From contig OX337238.1 in NCBI GenBank assembly GCA_946965045.2, forward strand, positions 2,356,001-2,420,000: DNA of 64,000 bases, written 5' to 3'. The position numbers were made by a program, and so were the translations under genes. This document shows, in pieces, positions 55,163 through 64,000 of the stretch (position 1 is the first letter of the stretch; every line of letters starts with the position of its first letter). The notes under the pieces were generated by a model, which worked only from the letters and a program-made list of their open reading frames with translations, was not told the DNA's origin and did no database searches. The stretch is from Epithemia pelagica (Eukaryota > Bacillariophyta > Bacillariophyceae > Surirellales > Surirellaceae).

Positions 55163-55545
55163 GGTCAAACAGAAGTATTAGGTAGGTCTGATGTTTGATG
55201 TTGGCACGAAAAAAGTTGTGCAACCATCACATCCACCCAACAAAAATCCCAGGGTACGTGTCCATCAAACTTCAAACTCTCTCCATGACGTGGATGAAGA
55301 ATGAAAACGTCGAAGTTTCCAATGCTCCAAAAATACTCCCAAGCGTGACATCTGGTCGTCTCTAGATCGCTCATTCGCCCCTCTCCCAAAAATCCCAAAA
55401 TGTTCTACAAGATACAATACAATGGCTTTTATGAATGGCACTGCGATGGCGCAAGTATTATAGTTCACCCTACGAAGCGAAAGGAATATCCTGACGAGTT
55501 CCACCGCATACCTGGAGGAGGAAGAATCGCAGGGATAGCTATTAG
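55163..55545. other. Intergenic upstream of kelch H
   Basis: Nothing is recognised. An open frame at 55400-55651 (+) overlaps the minus-strand coiled-coil frame and has no supporting feature. Confidence 0.4.
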
Positions 55546-55902
55546 CTATGGGAATGGGACATTTACAATAGATTTCATAGAAGTAGCCAACAGCGAGATC
55601 TGGGATGACAAATGCAATTTGTCATCCCCCGTCGCTTTGTGTTCTGGGTAAGATTTTCGTGAGCCAACACACCCCAAATTCGGAATCGGGAGAAATGAAT
55701 CGCCAGGTAACACGCTTAGCATCGATATCTTTAGGTTCTCTTGTTTCAGTTGAAGAATCTCTCGTTTTCGTCGCAGAATCTCTTGTTCATATTGCTGCTT
55801 CAGTTGTCGAATCTCTTGTTCATATTGTTGCTTCTCTTCTTCAAGTTGCAGTTCATATTCGTCCGTCGTCTTTGTTTTCTTTCGAGCTGGAGACTCCTCC
55901 AT
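55546..55902 (-). CDS. Small coiled-coil protein or first exon of a truncated gene, 118 aa
   Basis: ATG 55902 opens MEESPARKKTKTTDEYE (possible nuclear signal), then about 45 residues of clear heptad-type coiled coil built from repeats of [QR]-Q-Y-E-Q-E-I (EEEKQQYEQEI, LKQQYEQEILRRK). The last 55 residues do not look coding, so the real gene probably continued elsewhere. The layout (short charged start, coiled coil) recalls the start of the gene at 57513, suggesting a truncated relative. Confidence 0.4.
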   Translation of the reverse strand: MEESPARKKTKTTDEYELQLEEEKQQYEQEIRQLKQQYEQEILRRKREILQLKQENLKISMLSVLPGDSFLPIPNLGCVGSRKSYPEHKATGDDKLHLSSQISLLATSMKSIVNVPFP

Positions 55903-56230
55903 GGTTACGAATGAACGGAACTGGGTTCGTCTTGTAGTTCTAGCAGGACATAGAATCCATGAAACCTCGAGGCAAGGGCCTACCGTGGAGTCACAGCAAC
56001 AACCGGAGACTGGAGGACACTCTTCTCCATTTCTGAAAGAGTCGTACTGACTGTGCGTGGCGAGTGTTCTCCTGAAAACTTGAGAATTTGAGTGTTCTCC
56101 TGAAAACTTGAGAATTTTCGTGGGAGGGCGAGTCGGGCGAGTTGTCGGCCGGACAGAGAGTCTCAGTCGTTTTGTGACTTTCTCAATTCTCAGTGTGTAA
56201 TAGAGAGTAGAGAGTGCAGAACACATACAC

Positions 56231-56662
56231 ATGGCATCAAATTTGGTGAATGCTTTGATGAACGCGCGCATTGAACTCACCCCAAGCAGGGGCGAGAATC
56301 TGGTCGCACAAAAAAAAGAATCCCCCAAGGCGCGACGGAAAGTCCCCGAGGTTGATACAAAACTCCAACACCACACATACATTCATCGCGGTGGTGGAGG
56401 TGCAGTGGTTGGATATCAAGTCTATAATGTCGTCGTCTTCCCACCGACGACATCGATTATGTCAAACGGCTGTCAGGGAGCATCCGGTAACCGTAGTGCC
56501 TCGGCGCCACCTTCCACAACGCGCAATCAAGATGATAATGGAAGCATCGCCACAAGCCTGGCAATGCATTTCTCCCAACAAGGCAATGCTTCATCCATCC
56601 CCAATAATGCTCCGGTTGCTAGTTGCTACACTAAACTCCAACAGTATGCGCAGAAAGAATAA
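56231..56662 (+). CDS. Hypothetical protein, 143 aa (weak)
   Basis: One frame from ATG 56231 with Ser/Asn/Ala/Thr-rich composition typical of disordered tails, and no domain. It overlaps a second frame of similar length (56271-56711), and neither is supported by a paralogue. Kept at low confidence. Confidence 0.25.
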   Translation: MASNLVNALMNARIELTPSRGENLVAQKKESPKARRKVPEVDTKLQHHTYIHRGGGGAVVGYQVYNVVVFPPTTSIMSNGCQGASGNRSASAPPSTTRNQDDNGSIATSLAMHFSQQGNASSIPNNAPVASCYTKLQQYAQKE

Positions 56663-57512
56663 AAAATGGCAAACAGTTTCTATACTTTCATCCTTGTCAT
56701 TATCTAGGTAGGCAACGAAACAAGCAGAGCAATGAAAGCCAACAATAGGAAGGGAGCCTTGGACCCACAGACCCACACAAATGTCACGAAGGAGTAAACC
56801 ATGCCTTTCATTGTCATGGCACTTGTGCTCGGCTCGAATGTGTCGGTGCAACAACATGACAGGGACGGGCCGAGGCAAAAATGACACACCAAGAGCACAC
56901 TCAGAGCTTCTCGCTATACTGCCTCTTGAAGGGAGCGAAGGGATGTGCTGTTGCCCGGGGCATCGGTTCCATCGGAAAGGGATTTGGGAGAGGTTCCAGG
57001 GGACAAAAGAGGTTGATGATGGGTGATGTCGGTCACAATTTGCCTTTGGTCTGTTGCGGTGGACGTGTTGCTTATAACACGGTGAAGCGGAGATACGACA
57101 GGACCGTTCGGAGGCAAATACAACACGGTAGCACCTTGTTGAATATAAGGATAGGTAAATGAAACAACTCGGAGGGTTTTACAACGCCAAGAAGGGGTGC
57201 ACCAGATCTCACAAGTTTGGCTCCGTGTTGAATGTGTTGAGGTTCGATGGCTTTTGTATCAACCTCGGGAAATCGCTGATTTTGGACGTCGCGCCTTGGG
57301 GGTGAGAAGGAGAATCACGAAAATGACCGACGGACAGACTGCAAAATTCTCACCCCCGCTGGGGGGTAATTGAACTCAGTTTGCAGCGCGCAGGCTACAG
57401 CGATGCACGCAAACACACTCTCACTGCCGCAAAACACGCTCCAATCCCAGCACTGAACTAATAACAGAGTTTCATAAGGAGGAATACCATAGTACCGTGC
57501 ACTCCAGCAACC
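56663..57512. other. Intergenic, no supported gene
   Basis: Several short open frames on both strands without domain content. A short palindrome (acccccgctggggggt) lies at about 57351-57366. The last 60 bp form a plausible leader for the ATG at 57513. Confidence 0.45.
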
Positions 57513-59245
57513 ATGGATTCGCACCAGAAAGAGGAAAAAGAACCGGCGAACAAGAAATTCCGGACAGACGACACCGAGTACCTCCGTTCAAGAGTGTGGG
57601 AATTGGAACAAGCGCTTGCTGCAAGCCGAAAAGAAGCACGTCTTGCAAAAGAAGCACGTCTTGCAAAAGAAGCACGTCTTGCAAAAGAAGCCTTAGCTGC
57701 AAAAAAGGAAGAAACTTACAGATTCTCCCTGCGGCGACTGATTGAAGAGCCGCCGACAATGAAGCTGGAAAACATGGGATACGCCACGTCTCATACGAGC
57801 AAAACAAAGCATGACGTCAAAGAGTTTGACAGGGTTCAGCTAAGCTGCACGATGATAGATTTGGCACGCCTTCTCAGTTGCTCCAGAAATTTGGGTTGCA
57901 AAGGCAAGGCGCCACAACAACCACAGCAGTCGAAACGAAAACCTACGTGAGTGAAAGAGACGTCTCCAGCTATATCTTGTCGGCAGTGGAAGACGTAATG
58001 GATCTTGTGATGGTGGAAACGAACCGAACGTTCAATGATCACTATGAGTATAGTCTGTTCTCCGATCGGACCGATCACCTTGTTCTTTGTGACAAGGAAA
58101 CACGCGACCCTATTTTGGCAGTCATGTTTAAGAGACCTTGGGATCACGAGGCGAATCCAGAGAACATATCCGATTCAGTTCGTGGTCAAGTTTTTGACTA
58201 CATCATGGAACAAAAGGCTTATGGGAATCCCGCCCCCTTTGTGGTCCTGTCCACGTTTGAAAAATCATGGTTGTTTTGGCTAAAGGACAGACGAAGCGAT
58301 GAGTTGGCAGCGCCAGAAAACAAAATGAATGAGGTCGAGAAGAAGTATCCCAAAATAGCCTCTCCCAACCAGTCTGCTCAACCAGCCAAGAAGACCTCGT
58401 CGCCTCCAGACCCCCAAAACGAAGGAAGTTTAGACAGCAACTGCACATTGCAGCATTCTACCTTTCAAAGAGGACAGAATCGGGACAACATGCAGAAATC
58501 ACCAGCATATAACTCCGGCCAGCTCGTGCCGCTTCTTTATACGGCAATACTCTGTAGCCTTGCCAGGAACCCGGTGGCTGGAAATAAAACCATTTTCAAC
58601 TTGGAGAAAGGACATGAGGGACTCGCTATCAAGTTCGATCCAGAAACCTATGAGTGGGGTGACGCCAACATTGTTGCAGACAACCCTGTGTATTCCTTTT
58701 CAGGCACAAGTCAATCCCAACCATTCCTTGACGGGACCTATTTTGCCATTCAAAGATTTGAGCGGGGAAGTACATCCAAAGTGTTTTACGCTTATGACAA
58801 TCGTGGACATCCCTGCGTCATCAAAATGTACGTCAAACAAGGGCGAGAGGACAACGAGTTCATGGAGGAGGGGAAGCAGGCTTGCCAGCTGGAAGTCGAG
58901 CGATTGAAGGCGTTCTACCCTTTCCTAGAAAAGAAAGTTCGTTACGCAGTATTGAAGGAGTTTCCTTGTGTGATCATGCCTTTCTTTGCTCCTTTGACCA
59001 AAGAGGATCGTAAAAAGCTGAAAGATGGGGGATACGAAGAACTCAAAAATTGCCTCTTGGCTTTCGAGGACGATGAGGGCAAGAAATGGAAATACGATGA
59101 GGATGACCTTCGTTGGCGCCACGTCGGGTATTTTGGACAAGGGAAAGACAGAAAGTTGGTAATGTTTGATCTGGTCGACTTGGAAGAAGTGAACGGGGAC
59201 TTTGATGGTTGTGTGCAGACTCAAGTGAATCATCTTGTCAATTGA
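57513..59245 (+). CDS. Nuclease-like plus kinase-like protein, crinkler-type architecture (frame break near 57.84 kb)
   Basis: Frame 1 from ATG 57513 has a charged start and a coiled coil with three exact EARLAK hexads (18-bp repeat at about 57637-57690). Near 57820-57850 the coding sense moves to a second frame (SQLLQKFGLQRQG onward, open to 59245), so there is a 1-bp shift or small unresolved intron. After that: a region with HLVLCD...DPILAVMFKRP and RGQVFDYIMEQ...FVVLSTFEKSWLFWL, whose strand-Asp and strand-x-x-Lys spacing recalls PD-(D/E)XK nuclease folds. A linker follows, then from about 58735 a kinase-like domain (FERGSTSKVFYAYD Gly-rich loop, CVIKMYV with the Lys, CVIMPFF hinge, and WRHVGYF...LVMFDLVDL near the end). 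Nuclease+kinase pairs occur in crinkler proteins. The catalytic HRD-type loop was not found, so kinase activity is doubtful. Confidence 0.55.
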
Positions 59246-59655
59246 TTACCCGTTGAAGCTGCGTAGAATCGACAGCTAGACGTTGCCTCCGACAGGGCCG
59301 AAGCTTAGAATGATGCATCGCATTTCAGGGAGGGTTCATGAGGCTCATTTATATACATGATAAGATAGACTTGGTTTCACCAGCCTGTGGACTCCGAGAA
59401 ACTCCTATAAAGATACGATCCGCTATTTTAGGACCCAGGAGTTGGCTTCCCTCATTGTCGTCTATTGAAAGCCTACTTCTACTCTAGAGTAGCTAGAGGG
59501 ATAGTTTCACTTAGAAATGCTAAGGAGTATAGTTGTTTCGCGACAGATCGCCGTTCGCACCACAGACCATCCACCACCACACAACAAGCAAAGAGTGTTA
59601 TGACTGTGGATCCTTAGATAGAAGTGCAATATACCAGTGGTGATGATGAACGAAT
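59246..59655. other. Intergenic between convergent genes
   Basis: No gene, hairpin or repeat is recognised. Confidence 0.5.
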
Positions 59656-60198
59656 CTAACCATAGACTGCGGCCTGCATGCTGGCGTTGCCAGTCGTTGC
59701 TGCGGAAACAAAGTTGTTCGTGTCCCATTCAAAACCAACTTGTTCAAGGCGGGCAATGCGCTTGTCGTTGATAATGCGTGAACCGAAACCTGAGGAAAAC
59801 TTGAAGCGCTCCTTTCGCTGAGTTTCTACCCATCCACCAAGATTGATACCACCAACGACGAATCCAACCGGAACGCGACAATGTCCGTAAGTTCGTTTGA
59901 AGGTTCTCAACAGTGCAAACTTAACTTCCCATCCAACCAAGGCCTTGCGTTTGTTCTTGTCCTCGGTCCCAGAAGGAGTTTTGAGGCCAAAAGAAGAAAC
60001 AGCAGTCATTGCGGTTCCTTGCAGAGTTGAAAATACCGATGATGGCTGGTGGTTCTCTTCTGTGAGGGCCAACGTTACTGGCAAGCTCGAACCAAATTTT
60101 GTCGAGGGACACTGAATCCTTGGTCCGTAAAGCATCTGACAAACGTTTCCACCAGCTCGTGCTGAAAGGAGCATCGGAAGGGGGCGCAACAACATCAT
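59656..60198 (-). CDS. Helicase-associated (HA) domain protein, 180 aa
   Basis: ATG 60198 to the stop at 59656. Residues about 95-170 carry the helicase-associated repeat: W-E-x-K-[FY]-x2-L...[FY]-x4-G-H-C-x-V-P (here WEVKFALLRTFKRTYGHCRV), then NLGGWVETQRKE and RIARLEQVGFEW. This small helical module is abundant as single- or multi-copy proteins in diatoms and other stramenopiles and is thought to bind nucleic acid. No helicase motor is present. The first 25 residues (MMLLRPLPMLLSARAGGNV) are basic and hydrophobic without acids, which fits a mitochondrial presequence. Confidence 0.75.
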   Translation of the reverse strand: MMLLRPLPMLLSARAGGNVCQMLYGPRIQCPSTKFGSSLPVTLALTEENHQPSSVFSTLQGTAMTAVSSFGLKTPSGTEDKNKRKALVGWEVKFALLRTFKRTYGHCRVPVGFVVGGINLGGWVETQRKERFKFSSGFGSRIINDKRIARLEQVGFEWDTNNFVSAATTGNASMQAAVYG

Positions 60199-60386
60199 GA
60201 TCTGACTTTCGTTGAAACAAAGGGATTCACAAATCTCTAAAGCACAAAATTGATGCGAAAAACGAAAAAGAGATTCTGCAACCAAAGATCCATACCTGTG
60301 AGATCGTTCGTTCTCGAAACTTGAAGCATCATGACAGAAGTAATCAAGTAGGTAGGTCCAATCAGAACGCAGGATGAAAATTCGAA
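60199..60386. other. Upstream region of the HA-domain gene
   Basis: Contains 'agtaggtaggtcc' and the first half of a degenerate minisatellite unit. Confidence 0.4.
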
Positions 60387-60656
60387 TGTCTCAAGACAAT
60401 TGAGAGTCGTGGTCGATCATCTATGAAACATACAAGACAAGTACGAGCACTCATGAACCATAACAGAAATTGCTGATGTCTCAAGACAATTGAGAGTCGT
60501 GGTCGATCATCTATGAAACATACAAGACAAGTACGAGCACTCATGAACCATAACAGAAATTGCTAATGTTTCAAGACAATTGAGAGTCGTGGTCGATCAT
60601 CTATGAAACATACAAGACAAGTACGAGCACTCATGAACCATAACAGAAATTGCTGA
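60387..60656. repeat. 90-bp minisatellite, three nearly identical units
   Basis: Units start at 60387, 60477 and 60567 ('tgtctcaagacaattgagag') and differ at only one to three positions. Each contains 'gtggtcgatcatc' and 'catgaaccataacag'. The units are directly adjacent with no spacers. Confidence 0.9.
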
Positions 60657-61184
60657 TTTGTACACAAGCAGGCACCCGGCTCGTCCAATCAGAACGTTGA
60701 GTAGAGTTTCGAGTGTCTGAAGACAACGGTCGATCATCAGCTCCTGATATTGCAACAATGAAACAAACATACGAGTTTCATGAACCATGACAGGGGTGCA
60801 TGGGTCTCGTCCAATCAGGACGCTGTATAAAAATTCGACTGTCTCAAGACAGCAGAGTGTCGTGGTCGATCATCAAATCCTGAGATATTGCAACAATGAA
60901 CACTACAGGGAATGCTGATTTGTACGTAGGTCTCGTCCAATTAGCACGTTGGATAAAAATTCGAGTGTCTCAAGACAAGAACGCAGTCTTGGTCCAGTTC
61001 GCATCCCAACGAGTTCGGAATCCGGTTGTCAAACAATAATTCTCTCATGGCTCACAATCAGCTAGAACTCCTCATATTGTAGAAGTTCTCATAAGATTTC
61101 ATGGAATCAAATGCATCCTGATATTCCAAGGACGAAACATACCAGCACTCAAGAACCATGACAGGGATTGCTGATTTATACATA
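60657..61184. repeat. Degenerate minisatellite units leading to the sulfotransferase gene
   Basis: Diverged units of 120-150 bp repeat 'cgtccaat(c/t)ag', 'attcga(g/c)tgtctcaagac', 'cgatcatca' and 'gatattgcaacaatgaa' at about 60680-60790, 60810-60910 and 60935-61000. A last partial unit with 'caagaaccatgacagggattgctgattt' content ends about 15 bp before the ATG at 61185. The promoter of the next gene must lie within this array. Confidence 0.7.
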
Positions 61185-64000
61185 ATGCTGAAGAAGCCGC
61201 ATTCAAAGCAGGCAAGAGATCGTTTCATGGCTATGGTTCAGCGAGTAACCGGGGCTCATCGATACGACCTAAACCGTTTTGTTGTTTTATCATGGAAACG
61301 AACAGGGTCAAATTTGCTCTGCGGCATTTTGTTTAACCATCCCGAAATCCTTATGCATAACGAGCTGTTCAATCCACTTGATATATTTACGTACTATCAA
61401 CACATGCTAGTACGCAATGAGGAGGGTGATCGCTGGAATGCATTGGGGAGGGATTTGTACCCTGATGCTTTTCTTGAACATGTGTGGACAGGAAAAGACA
61501 TTTCGGGCGTCGTGATCAAGGAAGGTGTGAAGACTTGTGGTTTCAAGTCTTTTCCAGATCATTGGTGGGAAGCACACAACAACACTGTTTTCAACAGCAA
61601 AATAATGGATGATTTTCGAGTCAAAAAGGTAGTCCTTTTTCGAGAAGATGAGTTAGAGGTGTATATTTCCATGAAAAGGGCTGAAATGACAGGACTTTAC
61701 ATGACAGTGCCATACCCTGCTGGGCTCAAGATTCATGTTGACCCTGCGGCTTTTCAAATCTTTATCAACAACTACCGCGATACATTCCGTCGTTGGTACA
61801 AATCGTCCCTTCAAGCTCAAGACACGTTTCTTGTGTCATACGAGCAACTAGTTGCTGAAGAACACTTTGAGGCTGAAATTCTTCCAGCGTTGTGGGATTT
61901 TTTAGGTGTTGATCGAACCATCCCAATGAGGCGACTGAGAGAGACCGTTAAGCAGTCCGACCCCAAACAAGCCGTATCAGATGCAATTGACAACTATGAA
62001 GAACTGGAATTTTGTTTTCGCCATACTGATGTCAAGCATTTCAAGGCACAAAGAGAGCTAGGGTCTCTTCCCACAAGAAAAACGTCTTTCCCAGACATTC
62101 CGATAAAGCCAGAAGACGGAACTTGGTCCATTCTGCTTCCCATTTGCTCTCGAACCAAACAAGGGCCACGTCATGCCATCGCTCAAGACCGAAACGATGT
62201 AAACATGAACTTTGATGCCAACCGCTTTCATGAACTTGCCATTTCAAGCCAGTACAAGGATTGCACTGGCTCAGAGGACAAAACTTTGTCTGAGGAATGC
62301 TGGCGCCGTTTGAAGGCATTTGCTGATTCCTTACGGAAGACTTGCGCAACTGCTGAGCTCGAGAAAACCGAGTGCGTCGTTGGCATCGACGTTGATGATC
62401 CAGTGTTTCGCGGACAGGAGGAACACATTCGTGCCTTATTACCTTGCAAAGTGCAATTTGTTGAAGTTACCAGGAAGATGTACGGGAGAGTTTGTCGTAT
62501 ATGGAACCATTTGGGTTCACGGGCTAAGAATGATTATGTTGTACACCTCGGAGACGATGTTGTCTTGATGGATGAGGAATGGCAGCGGCAGGTCATTGTT
62601 AAGTTTCATGAAATTTCCCAGTGCTCTGGACTCCCTTTCGGCGCAGCTTGTGTCGCCCTGACGGACGAGAGCTTCCCTGGATTTCCAACCTTTCCAGTAG
62701 TGCATCGATGGCACATCAACAAGTTTGGCACTGTACTTCCTCGGCAGTTTGTGAACCAAGGAGGGGACCCTTACTTGTACGAGTTGTACAGTCGATTCAA
62801 CGCCTCGTCGTTCGTTCCTCGCTGTCGCCTAACAAATACCATTGGCGGCGACGGTACGGCCCGATACATGAAGCACGATATCAATTGGAAAGGACAAATC
62901 CTTCGACTCAATCTGATGCACCTCAGTGAGTTCCTGGGTAACACATCACAGAATGGTATCTGTCTCGATGTTGTGGTCCCGAGCTATAGAACCAATAACA
63001 AAACAATTCTGAAGAAGATTGTTTCTCTTGGATGCTCAGTTCCAGCTTACGTGCGGTTTTGGCTGGTTGTCGATAACCCTGATGAAGGTCATCGAAAGGA
63101 CGTGTTGGATCTGGCAGCGGAGACCAACGAGGAACGATTCTCTCGCGAGGGGAACTACTTCGTTTCAGCACTTCATTACAGCGAGAATCGTGGTGCTAGT
63201 TTCGCCAGAAACTTTGGCTTCAACTTCTCTACGGCTGATTGGGTGTTGTTCATTGATGACGATGTGACGCCAAGCGATCATATCTTGGATGCCTACATTG
63301 GAGCGATTCGACGGTACCCCAAAGCATGTGTCTTTGTGGGCAACACGCAACCACCAGTCGCTACAAATACTTGGACCAAAATGCTACGGACGTGCAACAT
63401 CATGTTTTTCTACGGCATTGCAAACCATCTCCCATTCCCTCCTTGGGGCGTTACGGCAAACCTAATGGTTCGTGGCTCTCGACATAACAATACCATCCAG
63501 TTCAAGAGTTTGTATCCCAAGACAGGGGGTGGCGAAGATATTTACCTTTGCTTCCAGTTCAAGGAATGGTACAACTCATCGTCTGTGAAAGACCGTGTCA
63601 TTGTCGGTGTACCAGGAGCGGAGGCCTACCATCCTTGGTGGAACGATAGCAAAGTTTGCTACCGGCAGATCAATGGCTGGGCTTGGGGTGATTCTCTCTG
63701 CATATCACAGTGGCCGAAAAAATGCTTTTGGTCCTTTCCAAACTGGATCGAATTTATTGTCCTTGTCGTACCTGTCACCTCATGCATTTTGCCGGGGCTC
63801 TCTCTGTACCGTTCGCTGATGGCTGCTCTCCTGATTTGTGCCACGGAACACATTTGGCTCATGATCAAGTACTATCCATCCGCATGTCGTCACGTCCAAA
63901 GCCGGAACGTGCTATACCGATTGTTGGTAGCGTTTGGAGCTGGAACGGTCTTGTCGTTCCAGGAACTCACCAGAGTTGTCGCTCATCTCTCTCGTGGTCA
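61185..64000 (+). CDS. Sulfotransferase-glycosyltransferase-glycosyltransferase fusion, runs off the window edge
   Basis: Open for 938 codons from ATG 61185 to the end without an intron. Residues 1-290: sulfotransferase-like domain, with FVVLSWKRTGSNLL (PAPS 5'-phosphate loop, RTGSN at 39-43), HNELFNP after it, and KKVVLFREDELEVYISM as the likely 3'-phosphate strand. Residues about 314-590: first GT-A-like domain (WSILLPICSR, ECVVGIDVDDP, HLGDDVVLMDEEW with DD at 457-458). Residues about 595-800: second, clearer GT2-type domain (LDVVVPSYR, then VVDNPDEGHR, NRGASFARNFGF, FIDDDVTPS with DDD at 691-693, GGGEDIY with ED at 784-785). From about 850 a hydrophobic segment (FIVLVVPVTSCILPGLSLY) and a second one (LMAALLICATEHIWLMI) point to membrane attachment. 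Such an enzyme could extend and sulfate a glycan. Donor sugar and acceptor are unknown. Confidence 0.8.
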   Translation, partial: MLKKPHSKQARDRFMAMVQRVTGAHRYDLNRFVVLSWKRTGSNLLCGILFNHPEILMHNELFNPLDIFTYYQHMLVRNEEGDRWNALGRDLYPDAFLEHVWTGKDISGVVIKEGVKTCGFKSFPDHWWEAHNNTVFNSKIMDDFRVKKVVLFREDELEVYISMKRAEMTGLYMTVPYPAGLKIHVDPAAFQIFINNYRDTFRRWYKSSLQAQDTFLVSYEQLVAEEHFEAEILPALWDFLGVDRTIPMRRLRETVKQSDPKQAVSDAIDNYEELEFCFRHTDVKHFKAQRELGSLPTRKTSFPDIPIKPEDGTWSILLPICSRTKQGPRHAIAQDRNDVNMNFDANRFHELAISSQYKDCTGSEDKTLSEECWRRLKAFADSLRKTCATAELEKTECVVGIDVDDPVFRGQEEHIRALLPCKVQFVEVTRKMYGRVCRIWNHLGSRAKNDYVVHLGDDVVLMDEEWQRQVIVKFHEISQCSGLPFGAACVALTDESFPGFPTFPVVHRWHINKFGTVLPRQFVNQGGDPYLYELYSRFNASSFVPRCRLTNTIGGDGTARYMKHDINWKGQILRLNLMHLSEFLGNTSQNGICLDVVVPSYRTNNKTILKKIVSLGCSVPAYVRFWLVVDNPDEGHRKDVLDLAAETNEERFSREGNYFVSALHYSENRGASFARNFGFNFSTADWVLFIDDDVTPSDHILDAYIGAIRRYPKACVFVGNTQPPVATNTWTKMLRTCNIMFFYGIANHLPFPPWGVTANLMVRGSRHNNTIQFKSLYPKTGGGEDIYLCFQFKEWYNSSSVKDRVIVGVPGAEAYHPWWNDSKVCYRQINGWAWGDSLCISQWPKKCFWSFPNWIEFIVLVVPVTSCILPGLSLYRSLMAALLICATEHIWLMIKYYPSACRHVQSRNVLYRLLVAFGAGTVLSFQELTRVVAHLSRG

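Noticed and set aside
55400-55651. 84-residue + strand frame
   Set aside because: It overlaps a minus-strand coiled-coil frame, has no paralogue and no recognisable domain. Kept out, although the minus-strand tail here is also weak.
60387-60656. CRISPR-like array
   Set aside because: The 90-bp units abut directly, there are no unique spacers, and the host is a eukaryote. It is a minisatellite.

Overview
This is a nuclear window from a eukaryotic microalga, most likely a diatom (stramenopile). The evidence is short GT-AG introns of about 68-127 bp, genes on both strands without operons, a stramenopile-type helicase-associated domain protein, crinkler-like P-loop and kinase-like proteins, a DGAT2-type acyltransferase, and a nucleus-encoded U32 protein of a family that is otherwise mainly bacterial and organellar. 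No tRNA, rRNA or CRISPR was recognised. The species cannot be fixed from sequence alone.

Layout. 1-1068 (-): 5' half of a class 3 lipase, cut by the window edge. 1.6-23.2 kb: an accessory block dominated by a tandemly expanded kelch family (kelch propeller + long helical domain of unknown function + C-terminal coiled coil). Four kelch copies (A 5.4 kb, D 9.25 kb, C 14.6 kb, B 20.6 kb) and one 24-codon stump (1.88 kb) are present. Two blocks (about 2.0-7.8 and 17.15-23.2 kb) are copies of one another, each holding a P-loop NTPase pseudogene, a decayed copy of an unknown gene (here 'family U') and a kelch gene. Only kelch B and the family U gene at 12.6-13.9 kb are fully open. 23.6-32.9 kb: a complete two-exon U32 (RlhA-like) gene and a kelch gene (F), followed by a tandem duplicate in which U32 is a truncated pseudogene and the kelch gene (G) is intact.

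33-40 kb: single-copy-looking genes: a Ser/Thr/Pro-rich hypothetical, a Cys-rich single-pass membrane protein and a PPR-type protein. 40.4-43.2 kb: kelch E, intact, with one intron. 43.7-47.5 kb: three tandem fatty-acid-hydroxylase/sterol-desaturase-like copies, the first intact, the second frameshifted, the third split by a fold-back element. 47.6-49.8 kb: a 5'-truncated non-LTR retrotransposon carrying RNase H and a zinc-knuckle. 50-52.3 kb: DGAT2-like acyltransferase and a C-terminally anchored hypothetical followed by repeats copied from its own 3' end. 53.1-55.2 kb: kelch H, intact, with one intron. 55.5-59.2 kb: coiled-coil fragment and a nuclease-like + kinase-like gene in two frames. 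59.7-60.2 kb: helicase-associated domain protein. 60.4-60.66 kb: a 90-bp minisatellite. 61.2-64 kb (to the edge): one long open frame fusing a sulfotransferase-like domain to two GT-A glycosyltransferase-like domains.

Two themes stand out. The first is a birth-and-death kelch family of eight copies (plus a stump) whose C-terminal halves differ between members, with signs of gene conversion. The second is the sulfotransferase-glycosyltransferase-glycosyltransferase fusion, which looks like a single-polypeptide enzyme for making sulfated glycans. Intron positions given here were read by eye from frame continuity, splice consensus and homology, and have no transcript support.
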